Below are positions 8,360 through 17,930 of a stretch of 64,000 bases of DNA, in pieces. Origin of the DNA: Aliarcobacter thereius LMG 24486 (lineage in GTDB: Bacteria > Campylobacterota > Campylobacteria > Campylobacterales > Arcobacteraceae). Position numbers and translations under genes: made by a program. Each line of letters begins with the position of its first letter. The first letter of the stretch is position 1. The DNA is taken from assembly GCF_004214815.1 (NCBI RefSeq), contig NZ_CP035926.1, forward strand, positions 682,001-746,000, read 5' to 3'. Below the pieces are notes generated by a model that saw nothing but the letters and a program-made list of their open reading frames with translations, was not told the origin of the DNA and made no database searches.

Positions 8360-10333
8360 TTGGCAAAATTTGAAGTTGTAAGTGATTATTCTCCAAATGG
8401 AGATCAGCCAAAAGCAATTGAAGCACTTAGCTCTAGTATAGAAGCAGGAAATAAATATAATACGCTTTTAGGAGTTACTGGAAGTGGTAAAACTTATACT
8501 ATTGCTAAGGTTATAGAAAAAGTTCAGAAACCAACTTTAATAATGACTCATAACAAAACTTTAGCAGCTCAGCTTTATAGTGAATTTAAACAGTTTTTTC
8601 CAAATAATCATGTTGAGTATTTTATCTCTTATTATGATTATTATCAACCAGAAGCTTATATTCCAAGATCTGATCTGTTTATAGAAAAAGATAGCTCTAT
8701 AAATGAAGAGTTGGAAAGATTAAGACTTAGTACAACAGCTTCACTACTGTCTTTTGATGATGTAATTGTAATAGCTTCAGTATCAGCAAACTATGGATTA
8801 GGAAATCCAAGTGAATATAAAGCTATGGTTCAGAGAATTGAAGTAGGGTTTGAATATAGCCAAAGAGAGTTTTTATTAAAACTAATAGAGATGGGATATA
8901 AAAGAAATGATAGCTTTTTTGATAGATCAGATTTTAGAGTAAATGGAGATGTAATAGATATATTTCCAGCTTATTATGAGGATGAATTTATAAGAGTTGA
9001 ATTTTTTGGTGATGAAGTTGAAAGTATTACAAAGCATGAGTATTTGACAAATGAAAAAATAGAAGATTTGAAAGAAGTAATAATATATTCAGTTAATCCT
9101 TTTGTTGTAACAAAAGATAATTTAAGTAGAGCAGTTAAACAAATAGAAGATGAATTGGAAGATAGATTAAACTACTATAAACAAGAAGATAAACTTGTAG
9201 AACATCAAAGACTTAAACAAAGAGTTGAATTTGATTTAGAGATGATTGAAGCTACTGGAATGTGTAAAGGTATTGAAAATTATGCAAGACATTTAACAGG
9301 ATTAAAACCAGAAGAGACTCCATATTCATTGCTTGATTATTTTTCTCAAATGGATAAAGATTTTTTACTTGTAGTTGATGAATCACATGTCTCTTTAAGT
9401 CAGTTTAGAGGAATGCATGCAGCTGATAGAAGTAGAAAAGAGGTTTTAGTTGAGTATGGTTTTAGATTACCAAGTGCATTGGATAATAGACCTCTTAAGT
9501 TTGATGAGTTTATAAATAAAGCTCCAAATTATATTTTCGTAAGTGCAACACCAAATGAACTTGAAATAGAATTAAGTGCAACCGTTGCTGAGCAAATAAT
9601 TAGACCAACAGGATTACTTGACCCAATAATAGATATTGTTGATAGTGAATTCCAAGTAGAAAAACTCCATGATGAGATAAAAAAAGTAGTAGCAAAGAAT
9701 CAAAGAGTTTTAGTAACAGTTCTTACAAAGAAAATGGCAGAAGAACTTGCAAAATATTATGCTGATTTAGGGATAAAAGTAAAATATATGCATAGTGAAA
9801 TAGATGCAATACAGAGAAATCAAATAATAAGAGAGTTAAGGCTTGGTACATTTGATGTATTAATTGGAATTAATCTTCTAAGAGAAGGACTTGATATTCC
9901 AGAAACTTCTCTAGTAGCAATACTTGATGCAGATAAAGAAGGTTTTTTAAGAAGTAAAACTTCACTAATACAAACAATAGGAAGAGCTGCTAGAAATGAG
10001 AATGGAAGAGTAATTCTTTTTGCAAAGAAAATTACAGCTTCTATGCAGTTTGCAATTGATGAAACAAATAGAAGAAGAAAACTTCAAGAAGAGCATAATA
10101 TTAAATTTAATATTACTCCAAAATCTACAACAAGAAAGCTAGATGAAAGTCTTAGACTAGAAGAGTATGATACAGTTGCACTTAAGAAACAAAGGCTTGA
10201 AAAAATGCCAGCAAGTGAAAGAAAGAAGATTTTAATAGAGTTAAATAAGCAGATGAAAAAAGCAGCAAGTGATTTGAACTTTGAAGAAGCAATAAGATTA
10301 AGAGATGAAATTGCAAAATATAAAGATATGTAA
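8360..10333 (+). CDS. uvrB: Excinuclease ABC subunit B
   Basis: The 657-residue protein is full-length UvrB. Walker A is GVTGSGKT (38-45), the beta-hairpin that grips damaged DNA is [13 protein letters not shown] (about 91-103), helicase motifs include DESH and QTIGRAARN, and the C-terminal UVR motif that binds UvrC is [13 protein letters not shown]. It acts with UvrA (encoded separately at 38951) in nucleotide excision repair. The start is TTG at 8360, with AAGGA 7 bases upstream. Confidence 0.97.
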   Translation: MAKFEVVSDYSPNGDQPKAIEALSSSIEAGNKYNTLLGVTGSGKTYTIAKVIEKVQKPTLIMTHNKTLAAQLYSEFKQFFPNNHVEYFISYYDYYQPEAYIPRSDLFIEKDSSINEELERLRLSTTASLLSFDDVIVIASVSANYGLGNPSEYKAMVQRIEVGFEYSQREFLLKLIEMGYKRNDSFFDRSDFRVNGDVIDIFPAYYEDEFIRVEFFGDEVESITKHEYLTNEKIEDLKEVIIYSVNPFVVTKDNLSRAVKQIEDELEDRLNYYKQEDKLVEHQRLKQRVEFDLEMIEATGMCKGIENYARHLTGLKPEETPYSLLDYFSQMDKDFLLVVDESHVSLSQFRGMHAADRSRKEVLVEYGFRLPSALDNRPLKFDEFINKAPNYIFVSATPNELEIELSATVAEQIIRPTGLLDPIIDIVDSEFQVEKLHDEIKKVVAKNQRVLVTVLTKKMAEELAKYYADLGIKVKYMHSEIDAIQRNQIIRELRLGTFDVLIGINLLREGLDIPETSLVAILDADKEGFLRSKTSLIQTIGRAARNENGRVILFAKKITASMQFAIDETNRRRKLQEEHNIKFNITPKSTTRKLDESLRLEEYDTVALKKQRLEKMPASERKKILIELNKQMKKAASDLNFEEAIRLRDEIAKYKDM

Positions 10334-10356
10334 ATAAAAAGCTAAAAGAGAAGATA

Positions 10357-11061
10357 GTGAAAGATATTAATAAATTAAAAAAAGATTTTAGTAAAGCTTT
10401 AGAAGAGAATAATAAAGAAGAGTTAAATAGTATATTTTTTAAACTTGTAGAAAAATATGAAGATATTGAAAATAGCCAAAAAGAGATTATTTTTAAAATG
10501 GGTGCAATAGGAGAGAATAGAACAAAGGATACAGGAAATCATATAAAAAGAGTTGCTGAGTTTTCTAAACTTTTAGCAAGTTTATATGGACTAAGTGAAG
10601 AAGAATCAGAACTTCTAAAATTGGTTTCTCCTATGCATGATATAGGAAAAGTATCTATTCCTGATAATATATTAAATAAACCAGGAAAATTAAATGATGA
10701 AGAGTTTGAACTTATGAAAACTCATACAAGAATTGGATTTGATATATTAAATGATATAGATAAACCACTTTTTAATTTGGCAAAAACTATTGCATATGAG
10801 CACCATGAAAGATGGGAAGGTGGTGGATATCCAAGAGGAATAAGTAAAGAAGATATTCATATATTTTCAAGAATTACTACTGTTGCAGATGTATTTGATG
10901 TATTAGGAAGTCAAAGATCTTATAAATCAAAATGGGAAGATGATAAGATATTTGAGTTTATGAAAAAAGAGAGTGGTAAATTATTTGAACCAAAACTTAT
11001 AGAACTTCTTATAAATAATAAAGATAAATTTTTAGAAATTAGAAAAGAATTAGAAGATTAG
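10357..11061 (+). CDS. HD-GYP domain protein, putative cyclic di-GMP phosphodiesterase
   Basis: The 234-residue protein is mainly an HD-GYP domain: MHDIGKVSIPDNILNKPGKL carries the HD dyad, followed by THTRIGFDIL, HHERWEGGGYP and the late FDVLGSQRSYK. All expected ligands are visible, so it probably hydrolyses cyclic di-GMP. The first 60 residues are helical and charged, with no receiver domain. The start is GTG 10357, 23 bases after the uvrB stop. A response regulator-cyclase follows on the same strand, so opposing activities are encoded side by side. Confidence 0.85.
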   Translation: MKDINKLKKDFSKALEENNKEELNSIFFKLVEKYEDIENSQKEIIFKMGAIGENRTKDTGNHIKRVAEFSKLLASLYGLSEEESELLKLVSPMHDIGKVSIPDNILNKPGKLNDEEFELMKTHTRIGFDILNDIDKPLFNLAKTIAYEHHERWEGGGYPRGISKEDIHIFSRITTVADVFDVLGSQRSYKSKWEDDKIFEFMKKESGKLFEPKLIELLINNKDKFLEIRKELED

Positions 11062-11210
11062 GATAATTATAAAATAATATTACAATGATACTTTTTGTAA
11101 TAAATTAAGAATATTTGAATAAAAAACTATAAAGTAAGATTAACTTAATAAATTATAAGTTAGGCTTTAATTCAAAATAATTCCTAAATAGTGTTAAATG
11201 GTGGAGAAAT

Positions 11211-12122
11211 ATGCTAGAAGATGAGAGGTCTACTATTCTAATAGTAGATGACAAAAATACAAATATACTAATTTTAAATAATATATTAAAAGATGATTAC
11301 AAAATAGAAGAGGCTAGAACTAAAGAAGAAGCATTAAAGAAGATTAAAATAAATGATATCGATTTAGTTTTAATTGATGTTCAAATGAGAGATGAAATAG
11401 CTTATGAATTATGTAAAAAGATAAAAGAAGAACCAAAAACAAAAAGAATTCCTATAATTTTTTTATCATCAAAAAATAGTGAAGATGATGAAGAATTTGG
11501 TTTAAATCTTGGAGCTATTGATTACATAATTCAACCATATAGCAAGGTTATATTAAAAGCTAGGATAAGAAATCAAATTGTCTTAAAAGAGCAAACAGAA
11601 CTTTTGGAAAAATTATCAATGTATGATGCTCTTACAAATATTAAAAATAGAAGATATTTTGATGAGGTTTTTAAACAAGCATATAGTGATATAAAAAGAG
11701 AAAATACAAATTTAGCTCTTATGATGATAGATATAGATTTTTTTAAATTATATAATGATAATTATGGTCATGGAAAAGGTGATGAAGCTTTAAGAAAAGT
11801 TGCAAAAATTTTAGAAAAGAGTTTAAACAGAGCTAATGATTTAGTTGCAAGATATGGTGGGGAAGAGTTTGTTGTACTATTAAAGAGTATAGATTTAGCA
11901 GGATTAGAACATATTTCAAACATATTAGTAGAAGCTGTTAGAAATGAAAATATAGAACATGAGTTTTCAAAAGTATCACAAAATATTACTATAAGTTTAG
12001 GTGCAGTTTTATATGAATCAGATAGAAAACTAGATGCTTTAGAGATTATGAAACTTGCTGATGAAGCTCTATATGAAGCAAAAAATAGTGGTAGAAATAA
12101 ATCTATTGTAAAAGTTCTTTAA
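11211..12122 (+). CDS. Response regulator with GGDEF output (PleD-like, one receiver)
   Basis: The 303-residue protein has a receiver domain (about 8-125) with the start ILIVDDKNTN and phospho-acceptor aspartate in LIDVQM, but the usual late lysine position reads IIQPYSK. A GGDEF domain follows (about 138-300) with GGEEF and an RxxD inhibitory site (RAND) five residues earlier. Phosphorylation should control cyclic di-GMP synthesis. The start ATG 11211 follows GGTGGAGAA. The hybrid kinase 12 bp downstream is the obvious partner. Confidence 0.9.
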   Translation: MLEDERSTILIVDDKNTNILILNNILKDDYKIEEARTKEEALKKIKINDIDLVLIDVQMRDEIAYELCKKIKEEPKTKRIPIIFLSSKNSEDDEEFGLNLGAIDYIIQPYSKVILKARIRNQIVLKEQTELLEKLSMYDALTNIKNRRYFDEVFKQAYSDIKRENTNLALMMIDIDFFKLYNDNYGHGKGDEALRKVAKILEKSLNRANDLVARYGGEEFVVLLKSIDLAGLEHISNILVEAVRNENIEHEFSKVSQNITISLGAVLYESDRKLDALEIMKLADEALYEAKNSGRNKSIVKVL

Positions 12123-12134
12123 AGGTTAAAAAAT

Positions 12135-14237
12135 ATGAATAAAATTTTGTCAAAAACAAGAAATCTTATACTAATACTTATTGTACTATCTTTTTTTATA
12201 TTATCATTCTTACTTTTTGATATTTATGAATCACATAAAAAAGATAAAGATTTCTTTAAAATTATAATATTGCTTTTAGTACCAATATTATATATCTATA
12301 TTTTGTATATCTTTAAAAGAATTTACGATATAGCAAATTTTCATTTAAAAGAGAGTACAAAAATATTTAATTCACAAAAAAATATTTTGCTAATAACAGA
12401 TGGAAAAGAGATAAATGATGCAAATAGAGCTTTTTTGGATTATTTTTCATATAAAACTTTGGAAGGTTTTAAAAAAGATTATAAATGTATTTGTGATCAT
12501 TTTATTGAAGAAAAAGGATATCTAAGTGCAGAAATGGGAACAGATAGTTGGGCTAAATATGTATATTTAAATCCAAATGATAATTTAGCAAAAATTAAAA
12601 GAGATAATAAAATACATATTTTTAAGGTATTTGTTCAGAAAATAGAAGAGAGTAAAGATATAGAAAATACAAAACTTGTAGTTACTTTAGAAGATATTTC
12701 AAATGAACTTGCAATAAATAAAGAGTTAAGAGAACAAAAAACAATATTACAAAATTCAAATAATTCAAAAGCACAGTTTTTAGCAAATATTAGCCATGAA
12801 TTAAGGACACCTTTAAATTCAGTAATTGGATTTTCAAACTTACTATTTGATACAAAGCTTCAAAAAGAGCAATATAATTTATTGAAAAATATAGATAATT
12901 CATCAAGAATATTAATAAATACTATTGATGATATATTAAATGTATTAAAAATAGATCAAAAAAACATAGAACTAGAAAATAACTATTTTAGTTTTGATGA
13001 GTTGATAAAAAATATAGAAGATATAATTCTAAAATTATCAATAAATAGTAAAAATATTTTTACATTAAATAAAAATATAGATATTTTTTATAAAGTTAAA
13101 AGTGATAAGGCAAGAATTCTTCAATTGCTAACTATCCTACTATCAAACTCTTATAAATTTACTCAAAATGGTAATATAGAATTAGAAATTAGATTATTAA
13201 ATGAAATAGATAAAAATATTGAAGTTTTATTTAGTGTAAAAGATACAGGAATAGGAATAGATAAAGAGCATATAAATAGTATCTTTAATGAATTTTTTAA
13301 AGTAGATATTTTAAATCATAAAGATTATTCAGGAACAGGTTTAGGATTAGCAATTGCACAAAATATTGCAAATGCATTTAATACAAAAATTGAAGTAGAG
13401 AGTGAAACAGATAAAGGAAGTGTTTTTAGTTTCTCTTTATCTCTTGAAAAAATAAAAGAAGAGAAAAAAAATAGTTATAACTATCCAATTTTTGAAGATA
13501 TAAATATTTTAGTTGTAGATGATAATAAAGCTAATTGTGAACTTTCTAAAAAGATATTAGAGAAATCAAATGTAAATGTAACAATAGCATATAGTGGAGA
13601 AGAAGCCTTAGAAATTTTTAAAAAATCTAAAGATAAATTTGATTTAATTTTTATGGATATTTTAATGCCAGGATTAAATGGTTTTGATACAACATTAAAA
13701 ATAAGAGAATTTGATTCAAATATTCCAATTATTGCTCTTACAGCATCAACTTCAATAATTGATAAAGAGTTAGCAAATGAAATAAAAATGGATGATTTTT
13801 TGTCAAAACCAGTAGAACCAAAAACTCTATTTGAAACAATTTTTAAATATATAAATAAAGTAAGAACTAATGAAATAGATTATAAAAGTGCAAAGACAAA
13901 CCTTATAAATGATATTCTAAATATTGAAGTATTAAGAGCAAAACTATCAAATAATGATCTTGTAATTGATATTTTAAGAAGTTTTATAGAAGAGATAAAT
14001 AGCTATTTTATAAATATTATTGAAGAACTTATTAAAAATGATGAAGAATCGAGAAATATGCTTTATAGTTTAAAGGGAATGAGTGGAAATATTGGTGCAA
14101 ATGCTTTATATAATGCTTGTATAAGAATAGAAAATAAATACAAAAGAGATATTAATCCAGAATTTGAAGATATAAAACTTTTAAAAGATGAGATAGAAAA
14201 TATTAAAAATGAGTTGAAATATTTAGATGATTTATAA
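12135..14237 (+). CDS. Membrane hybrid sensor histidine kinase with receiver and degenerate Hpt domain
   Basis: In this 700-residue protein two membrane helices (about 9-30 and 38-60) anchor the N-terminus. A PAS-like region follows, then a HisKA domain with H221 in SHELRTP, an ATPase domain (DTGIGI, GTGLGLAI) and a receiver with phospho-acceptor D508 (FMDILMPGLNG) and SKPVEP. The last 100 residues fit a histidine phosphotransfer (Hpt) fold, but the motif reads LYSLKGMSGNIGA. Tyr644 stands where the phosphorylated histidine is expected. Phosphotransfer through this domain therefore looks lost. The likely partner is the GGDEF regulator just upstream. Confidence 0.9.
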   Translation: MNKILSKTRNLILILIVLSFFILSFLLFDIYESHKKDKDFFKIIILLLVPILYIYILYIFKRIYDIANFHLKESTKIFNSQKNILLITDGKEINDANRAFLDYFSYKTLEGFKKDYKCICDHFIEEKGYLSAEMGTDSWAKYVYLNPNDNLAKIKRDNKIHIFKVFVQKIEESKDIENTKLVVTLEDISNELAINKELREQKTILQNSNNSKAQFLANISHELRTPLNSVIGFSNLLFDTKLQKEQYNLLKNIDNSSRILINTIDDILNVLKIDQKNIELENNYFSFDELIKNIEDIILKLSINSKNIFTLNKNIDIFYKVKSDKARILQLLTILLSNSYKFTQNGNIELEIRLLNEIDKNIEVLFSVKDTGIGIDKEHINSIFNEFFKVDILNHKDYSGTGLGLAIAQNIANAFNTKIEVESETDKGSVFSFSLSLEKIKEEKKNSYNYPIFEDINILVVDDNKANCELSKKILEKSNVNVTIAYSGEEALEIFKKSKDKFDLIFMDILMPGLNGFDTTLKIREFDSNIPIIALTASTSIIDKELANEIKMDDFLSKPVEPKTLFETIFKYINKVRTNEIDYKSAKTNLINDILNIEVLRAKLSNNDLVIDILRSFIEEINSYFINIIEELIKNDEESRNMLYSLKGMSGNIGANALYNACIRIENKYKRDINPEFEDIKLLKDEIENIKNELKYLDDL

Positions 14238-14242
14238 AACAA

Positions 14243-14890
14243 TTAAGCTGGTTTAAAACTCTGTTTTGTTTTACAAACTTGTGGAAAATAGCAATTATCA
14301 CAATCAGGTTTTACAGCTTTGCAAATATATCTTCCAAATAAAACCATAGCTTGATGAAAAATATGTAAATCATCACCTTTTAATTTCTTTACAAGTTCAA
14401 GTTCTGTTTTTTCAACTGTTTTTTCATAAGATAAACCAAGTCTATGAGAAACTCTAAAAACATGAGTATCCACAGCCATCAGATTTTCTTGTTTATATTC
14501 AATCATAAAAACATTTGCTGTTTTATTTCCAACACCAGCAAGTTTAATAAGTTCTTTTTGAATATGAGGAATTTGTCCATCATAGTTTTCCATAACACTT
14601 TGAGCCATTTTTATTATATTTTTTGCTTTGTTATTAAAAAAAGAGCAAGAGTTTATTAAAGATTTGACATCTTCAAGATTTGCAATACTCAATTCAAAAA
14701 CATTTGGATACTTTTCAAAAAGTGCTGGAGTAATAATATTTACTCTTTTATCTGTACATTGAGCAGATAAAATGATTGCAATTAAAAGCTCATAGTCATT
14801 ATTATAATTTAATTCAGTAACAGCATCTTTATAGTTTTCTAAAAATGCCTGTTTGATAGTTTCTATATCACTTTTACTTGCTTTTTTCAT
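14243..14890 (-). CDS. nth: Endonuclease III
   Basis: The 215-residue protein is a typical Nth. The helix-hairpin-helix region is LIKLAGVGNKTANVFM with the catalytic lysine, followed by VDTHVFRVSHRLGL with the catalytic aspartate. The C-terminal [4Fe-4S] loop has the spacing C-x6-C-x2-C-x5-C (CKAVKPDCDNCYFPQVC). It removes oxidised pyrimidines and cuts at abasic sites. Its ATG overlaps the stop of the upstream gene as ATGA, so translation is probably coupled. The end lies 5 bp from the convergent kinase gene. Confidence 0.96.
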   Translation of the reverse strand: MKKASKSDIETIKQAFLENYKDAVTELNYNNDYELLIAIILSAQCTDKRVNIITPALFEKYPNVFELSIANLEDVKSLINSCSFFNNKAKNIIKMAQSVMENYDGQIPHIQKELIKLAGVGNKTANVFMIEYKQENLMAVDTHVFRVSHRLGLSYEKTVEKTELELVKKLKGDDLHIFHQAMVLFGRYICKAVKPDCDNCYFPQVCKTKQSFKPA

Positions 14891-15297
14891 TTGTTAAAAC
14901 ATACTTCTTTTAGATTATTGAAATTTGAAAAAATATACTCTTTATCAATTTTATTTATTTTTACATTATCCATAAAACATAAAAGCTCTTTATCATCTTT
15001 TATAATTGTATATGAGAATTTATAAATAAACTCATTTTTGCTAGATACAACTTTATTATTAAGTAATTCATAATTTAGGCTTATTATTTTATTATTGTAC
15101 TCTTTGTTATATTTCTCAGTAAATAAGTTTGGTAACTTTTTTTCATTTTTATAATCAAAGTATAAAAATATTGAGCTTATTATAAAGATTGTTAATAAAA
15201 GAATTATGAACTCTTTTTTTTCAAATTTATCATTTACTTTATAAATAATAACAGTTGCTATTATAAGGAATAGTGAAATTCCTATTATTATTTGCAT
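14887..15297 (-). CDS. Small membrane protein of unknown function
   Basis: I do not recognise this 136-residue protein. Two hydrophobic helices (about 2-20 and 29-47) are followed by about 85 mostly polar residues rich in Lys and Asn, with two cysteines near the end (LLCFMD, EVCFNK). The polar tail probably sits on one side of the inner membrane. It overlaps nth by 4 bases and follows the HD protein gene by 29 bp, so it belongs to the same minus-strand run. Confidence 0.7.
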   Translation of the reverse strand: MQIIIGISLFLIIATVIIYKVNDKFEKKEFIILLLTIFIISSIFLYFDYKNEKKLPNLFTEKYNKEYNNKIISLNYELLNNKVVSSKNEFIYKFSYTIIKDDKELLCFMDNVKINKIDKEYIFSNFNNLKEVCFNK

Positions 15298-15326
15298 ATT
15301 TAACCTTTTTATAATTATTAAAATAT

Positions 15327-16556
15327 TTAGTCAAAATCCAAAGTAGTTTGTACTTGACCATTACTTCCAAAATCTTTATCAATTTCAAATGCTAGTTTTT
15401 TAAAATCAATACCATTTATCTCTTTTAATCCTTTTAAAATCTCTTTTTTACCACTTATAAGCTCTTTTGATTTTATTCCATGAGATATTGACAAAGAAGC
15501 TTCAACAAAAGCAGATAGTTTATCACACTGTTTTAGTGCTTTTCCATCTATTGCTTCATATTTATCTAAATTATATTTGCTAATATCTTCTACTTCAGTA
15601 ATTTGCTCATTAATTATTACTTTATTTGCAAATTCCTCTTTTTTACCATCACTAATTCCTAAAATATATGAAAACTCTTCTTTGATAGTTTCAGGAATAT
15701 TTGGCAAAATATCATCTTCAATTTTTGCAACTTCATACTCAGCAATAATATCTGAAAGCTCATCTACACTATACTTAACAGGACTTATGATATCCCTTGT
15801 TAAAGCTTCTGGTAAATCATGAAATAAAGCAGTAAAAAAGTTATTTTGTAGCCTTTTATCACAAGCTTTTACTTCTAAAGAGTAAAAATATGAGAAAAAT
15901 GCGACAGTTAGCATATGTCCTAAAACTGAAGTTTCAGGAATTCTTGGTGTTTGAGCCCATCTTTTTTGGAATCTTAATCTCCCACTTAAATCAACTATTT
16001 TAGCTAGTTTTTTATTTAGAGCAATTTTTCTTACTCCAATTAATTCATAATAGTCTTCAAGCTCAGCATCAACTAGTTTTTTTACTTCATCAATATCATT
16101 TAAAAATTGGCTAGTTTGATAAACAATAGAAAATTCCCATCTAGTTGATAAATAAGAAGCTGCTTTTAAAATAAATCTCTCTTTTTTATACATTGATGAA
16201 TCATTTAAATACTCTTCAAATTTTTGTAAAAAGTTTCCACCATCAATATCCTCTAATGAGCTTCTTAATTTCTCAATAACCCAAGAATTTATCTCTTTTG
16301 ATTTTTTTTGTAAAGCTTTTCTAAAAACATCGGGTCTAATGTCTGTTACAACAACTCTTCTTAAAAATTCAAAAATACCAGCTTCTATAAGTTTTGTAAA
16401 ATCAATATCATCTTCTAATTTTGCTATAAAATATGCAATTACAAATTTATGAGCTTGTTTATCAAGTTCTACAAGTTCAACCATTCTTGGGTAATCATTC
16501 CATCTTTGAATAGATGCACTTGAAAATATATAATCAATAATCTTTGGGTTTAACAC
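15327..16556 (-). CDS. HD-domain protein, YfbR/HD_3-like
   Basis: The 409-residue protein seems to contain two related helical halves. The second has a complete HD metal site: H in LGHMLTVAFF, HD in FFTALFHDLPEALTRDII, then a late D in KQCDKLSAF. The first half has only fragments of the pattern (QRWNDYPR, KQAHKFVIAY) and may be degenerate. Such proteins are nucleotide phosphohydrolases or unknown. The start is GTG 16556, whose G is also the last base of the preceding TAG stop (TAGTG), with AAGGA just upstream. This shows tight coupling to the 38-residue gene. Confidence 0.8.
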   Translation of the reverse strand: MLNPKIIDYIFSSASIQRWNDYPRMVELVELDKQAHKFVIAYFIAKLEDDIDFTKLIEAGIFEFLRRVVVTDIRPDVFRKALQKKSKEINSWVIEKLRSSLEDIDGGNFLQKFEEYLNDSSMYKKERFILKAASYLSTRWEFSIVYQTSQFLNDIDEVKKLVDAELEDYYELIGVRKIALNKKLAKIVDLSGRLRFQKRWAQTPRIPETSVLGHMLTVAFFSYFYSLEVKACDKRLQNNFFTALFHDLPEALTRDIISPVKYSVDELSDIIAEYEVAKIEDDILPNIPETIKEEFSYILGISDGKKEEFANKVIINEQITEVEDISKYNLDKYEAIDGKALKQCDKLSAFVEASLSISHGIKSKELISGKKEILKGLKEINGIDFKKLAFEIDKDFGSNGQVQTTLDFD

Positions 16557-16672
16557 TATTTTTCCTTATCATCTTTATTATTGTCTTTTTTCTCAAAAAG
16601 CATAAGCTTATGACCTAAAAGCATAGCTCCTACAATAATAGTCATCATTAAATATACTTGCCAATCAGCCAT
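16556..16672 (-). CDS. 38-residue single-helix membrane peptide
   Basis: A short frame of 38 codons begins at ATG 16672-16670 behind a strong AAAAGGAG ribosome site. It has one hydrophobic helix (about 6-25, VYLMMTIIVGAMLLGHKLML) and a charged tail rich in Lys and Asp. Its TAG stop shares a base with the GTG start of the HD protein. The good ribosome site, coupling and sensible amphipathic layout argue that it is real. The function is unknown. Confidence 0.7.
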   Translation of the reverse strand: MADWQVYLMMTIIVGAMLLGHKLMLFEKKDNNKDDKEK

Positions 16673-16693
16673 ATATTACTCCTTTTAATAAGA

Positions 16694-17140
16694 TTAAACT
16701 CTACATGAAAAAAGATTATTTATTTTTTCAACTCTTTCTTTATGTCTTCCACCTTCAAAAGATGAATTAAGCCAAGCTTTAATGATCTCTTCAATCATTC
16801 CTTCTCCACTTACTCTTTCACCTAAGCAAAGTACATTTGCATCATTATGCTCTCTTGCCATTTTTGCACTATAAATATTGTGGCATAAAGCAGCTCTTAT
16901 TTTATCAAATTTATTTGCAGCCATACTCATTCCAATTCCACTTCCACAAACTAAAATTCCAAAATGGCTCTTGTCTTTTTGAACTTCTTCACAAACTAAT
17001 TTCGCAAAATCAGGATAATCTACTCTATCTTTGCTATTAGGACCCATATCTATAATCTCTATATTCTCTTTATTTAAAATATCTTTTATCAACTCTTTTA
17101 AAATAGTTCCTGCATGGTCACTTGCTATAAAATATTTCAT
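16694..17140 (-). CDS. rpiB: Ribose-5-phosphate isomerase B
   Basis: The 148-residue protein has the RpiB/LacA pattern: IASDHAGTILKELI near the N-terminus, YPDFAK and the active-site CGSGIGMSMAANK, then AREHNDANVLCLGERV. It interconverts ribose-5-phosphate and ribulose-5-phosphate in the pentose phosphate pathway. It lies 1 base downstream of the lepB stop, within the folD-lepB-rpiB run. Confidence 0.96.
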   Translation of the reverse strand: MKYFIASDHAGTILKELIKDILNKENIEIIDMGPNSKDRVDYPDFAKLVCEEVQKDKSHFGILVCGSGIGMSMAANKFDKIRAALCHNIYSAKMAREHNDANVLCLGERVSGEGMIEEIIKAWLNSSFEGGRHKERVEKINNLFSCRV

Positions 17141-17141
17141 C

Positions 17142-17930
17142 TTAATATATTCCTTTTAGGTGTTCAGACTCTATTTCATTAGCTGCTTCTTTTTGTAAAG
17201 TATCGACAGTTTTAAATACTCTATCCCATCTTATTTTATAATCACTATCCCAAGAGAAATACACAAACCAAGGTTTTCCTACAATATATTTATAGTGAAC
17301 ACTTCCCCAAAATCTTGAATCATTTGAGTGATCTCTATTATCTCCCATCATAAATGTTTCATCTTCAGGAATTATAGTTTTTGCTTTATCAAAAAGTTCT
17401 TGATACATATTTTCTCTTGTTACACTATCATCATAATTGATACCTGGATAATCTTTTTGATAAGGATTTTTTACATAAAGTTTATTATCTATTTCAATAA
17501 TTTCATGCTCTTTATAATTTTTTATTACAAAAGCATTTCCTTCTTTAGGGTGTAAAAATAGATTTTTGTCTTGTAAAAATATTGTATCACCACTTGTTGC
17601 TACGGCTCTTTTTACATAGTGAATATCAGGATTATGAGGATATCTAAATACTACAATATCTCCTCTTTTGGGTCTTTGACCTTCTATTAAATGACCATTT
17701 CCTTTAAAATCTGGTAAAACTTTTACTTCTAGCCAAGGAATTGTAGGAGTTGGAATTCCATAAGAGAATTTTTTAACAAAAAGAAAATCACCTATTAAAA
17801 GAGTATTTTTCATACTTCCACTTGGAATAATAAAAGCTTGAGCACCAAAAAATATTATTCCTAAAACTATAATTATAGTTCCAGTCCAAGTCGTTGCCCA
17901 GTTATAAATCTTTTCTAAAAATTTAAACAT
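17142..17930 (-). CDS. lepB: Signal peptidase I
   Basis: The 262-residue protein has one N-terminal membrane helix (about 15-34). Catalytic Ser39 lies in PSGSM and catalytic Lys107 in HYVKRAVATSGD, and box E reads MGDNRDHSNDSRFWG. It removes signal peptides of exported proteins on the periplasmic face of the inner membrane. The ATG directly abuts the folD stop codon (17931), so the two are co-translated. Confidence 0.97.
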   Translation of the reverse strand: MFKFLEKIYNWATTWTGTIIIVLGIIFFGAQAFIIPSGSMKNTLLIGDFLFVKKFSYGIPTPTIPWLEVKVLPDFKGNGHLIEGQRPKRGDIVVFRYPHNPDIHYVKRAVATSGDTIFLQDKNLFLHPKEGNAFVIKNYKEHEIIEIDNKLYVKNPYQKDYPGINYDDSVTRENMYQELFDKAKTIIPEDETFMMGDNRDHSNDSRFWGSVHYKYIVGKPWFVYFSWDSDYKIRWDRVFKTVDTLQKEAANEIESEHLKGIY

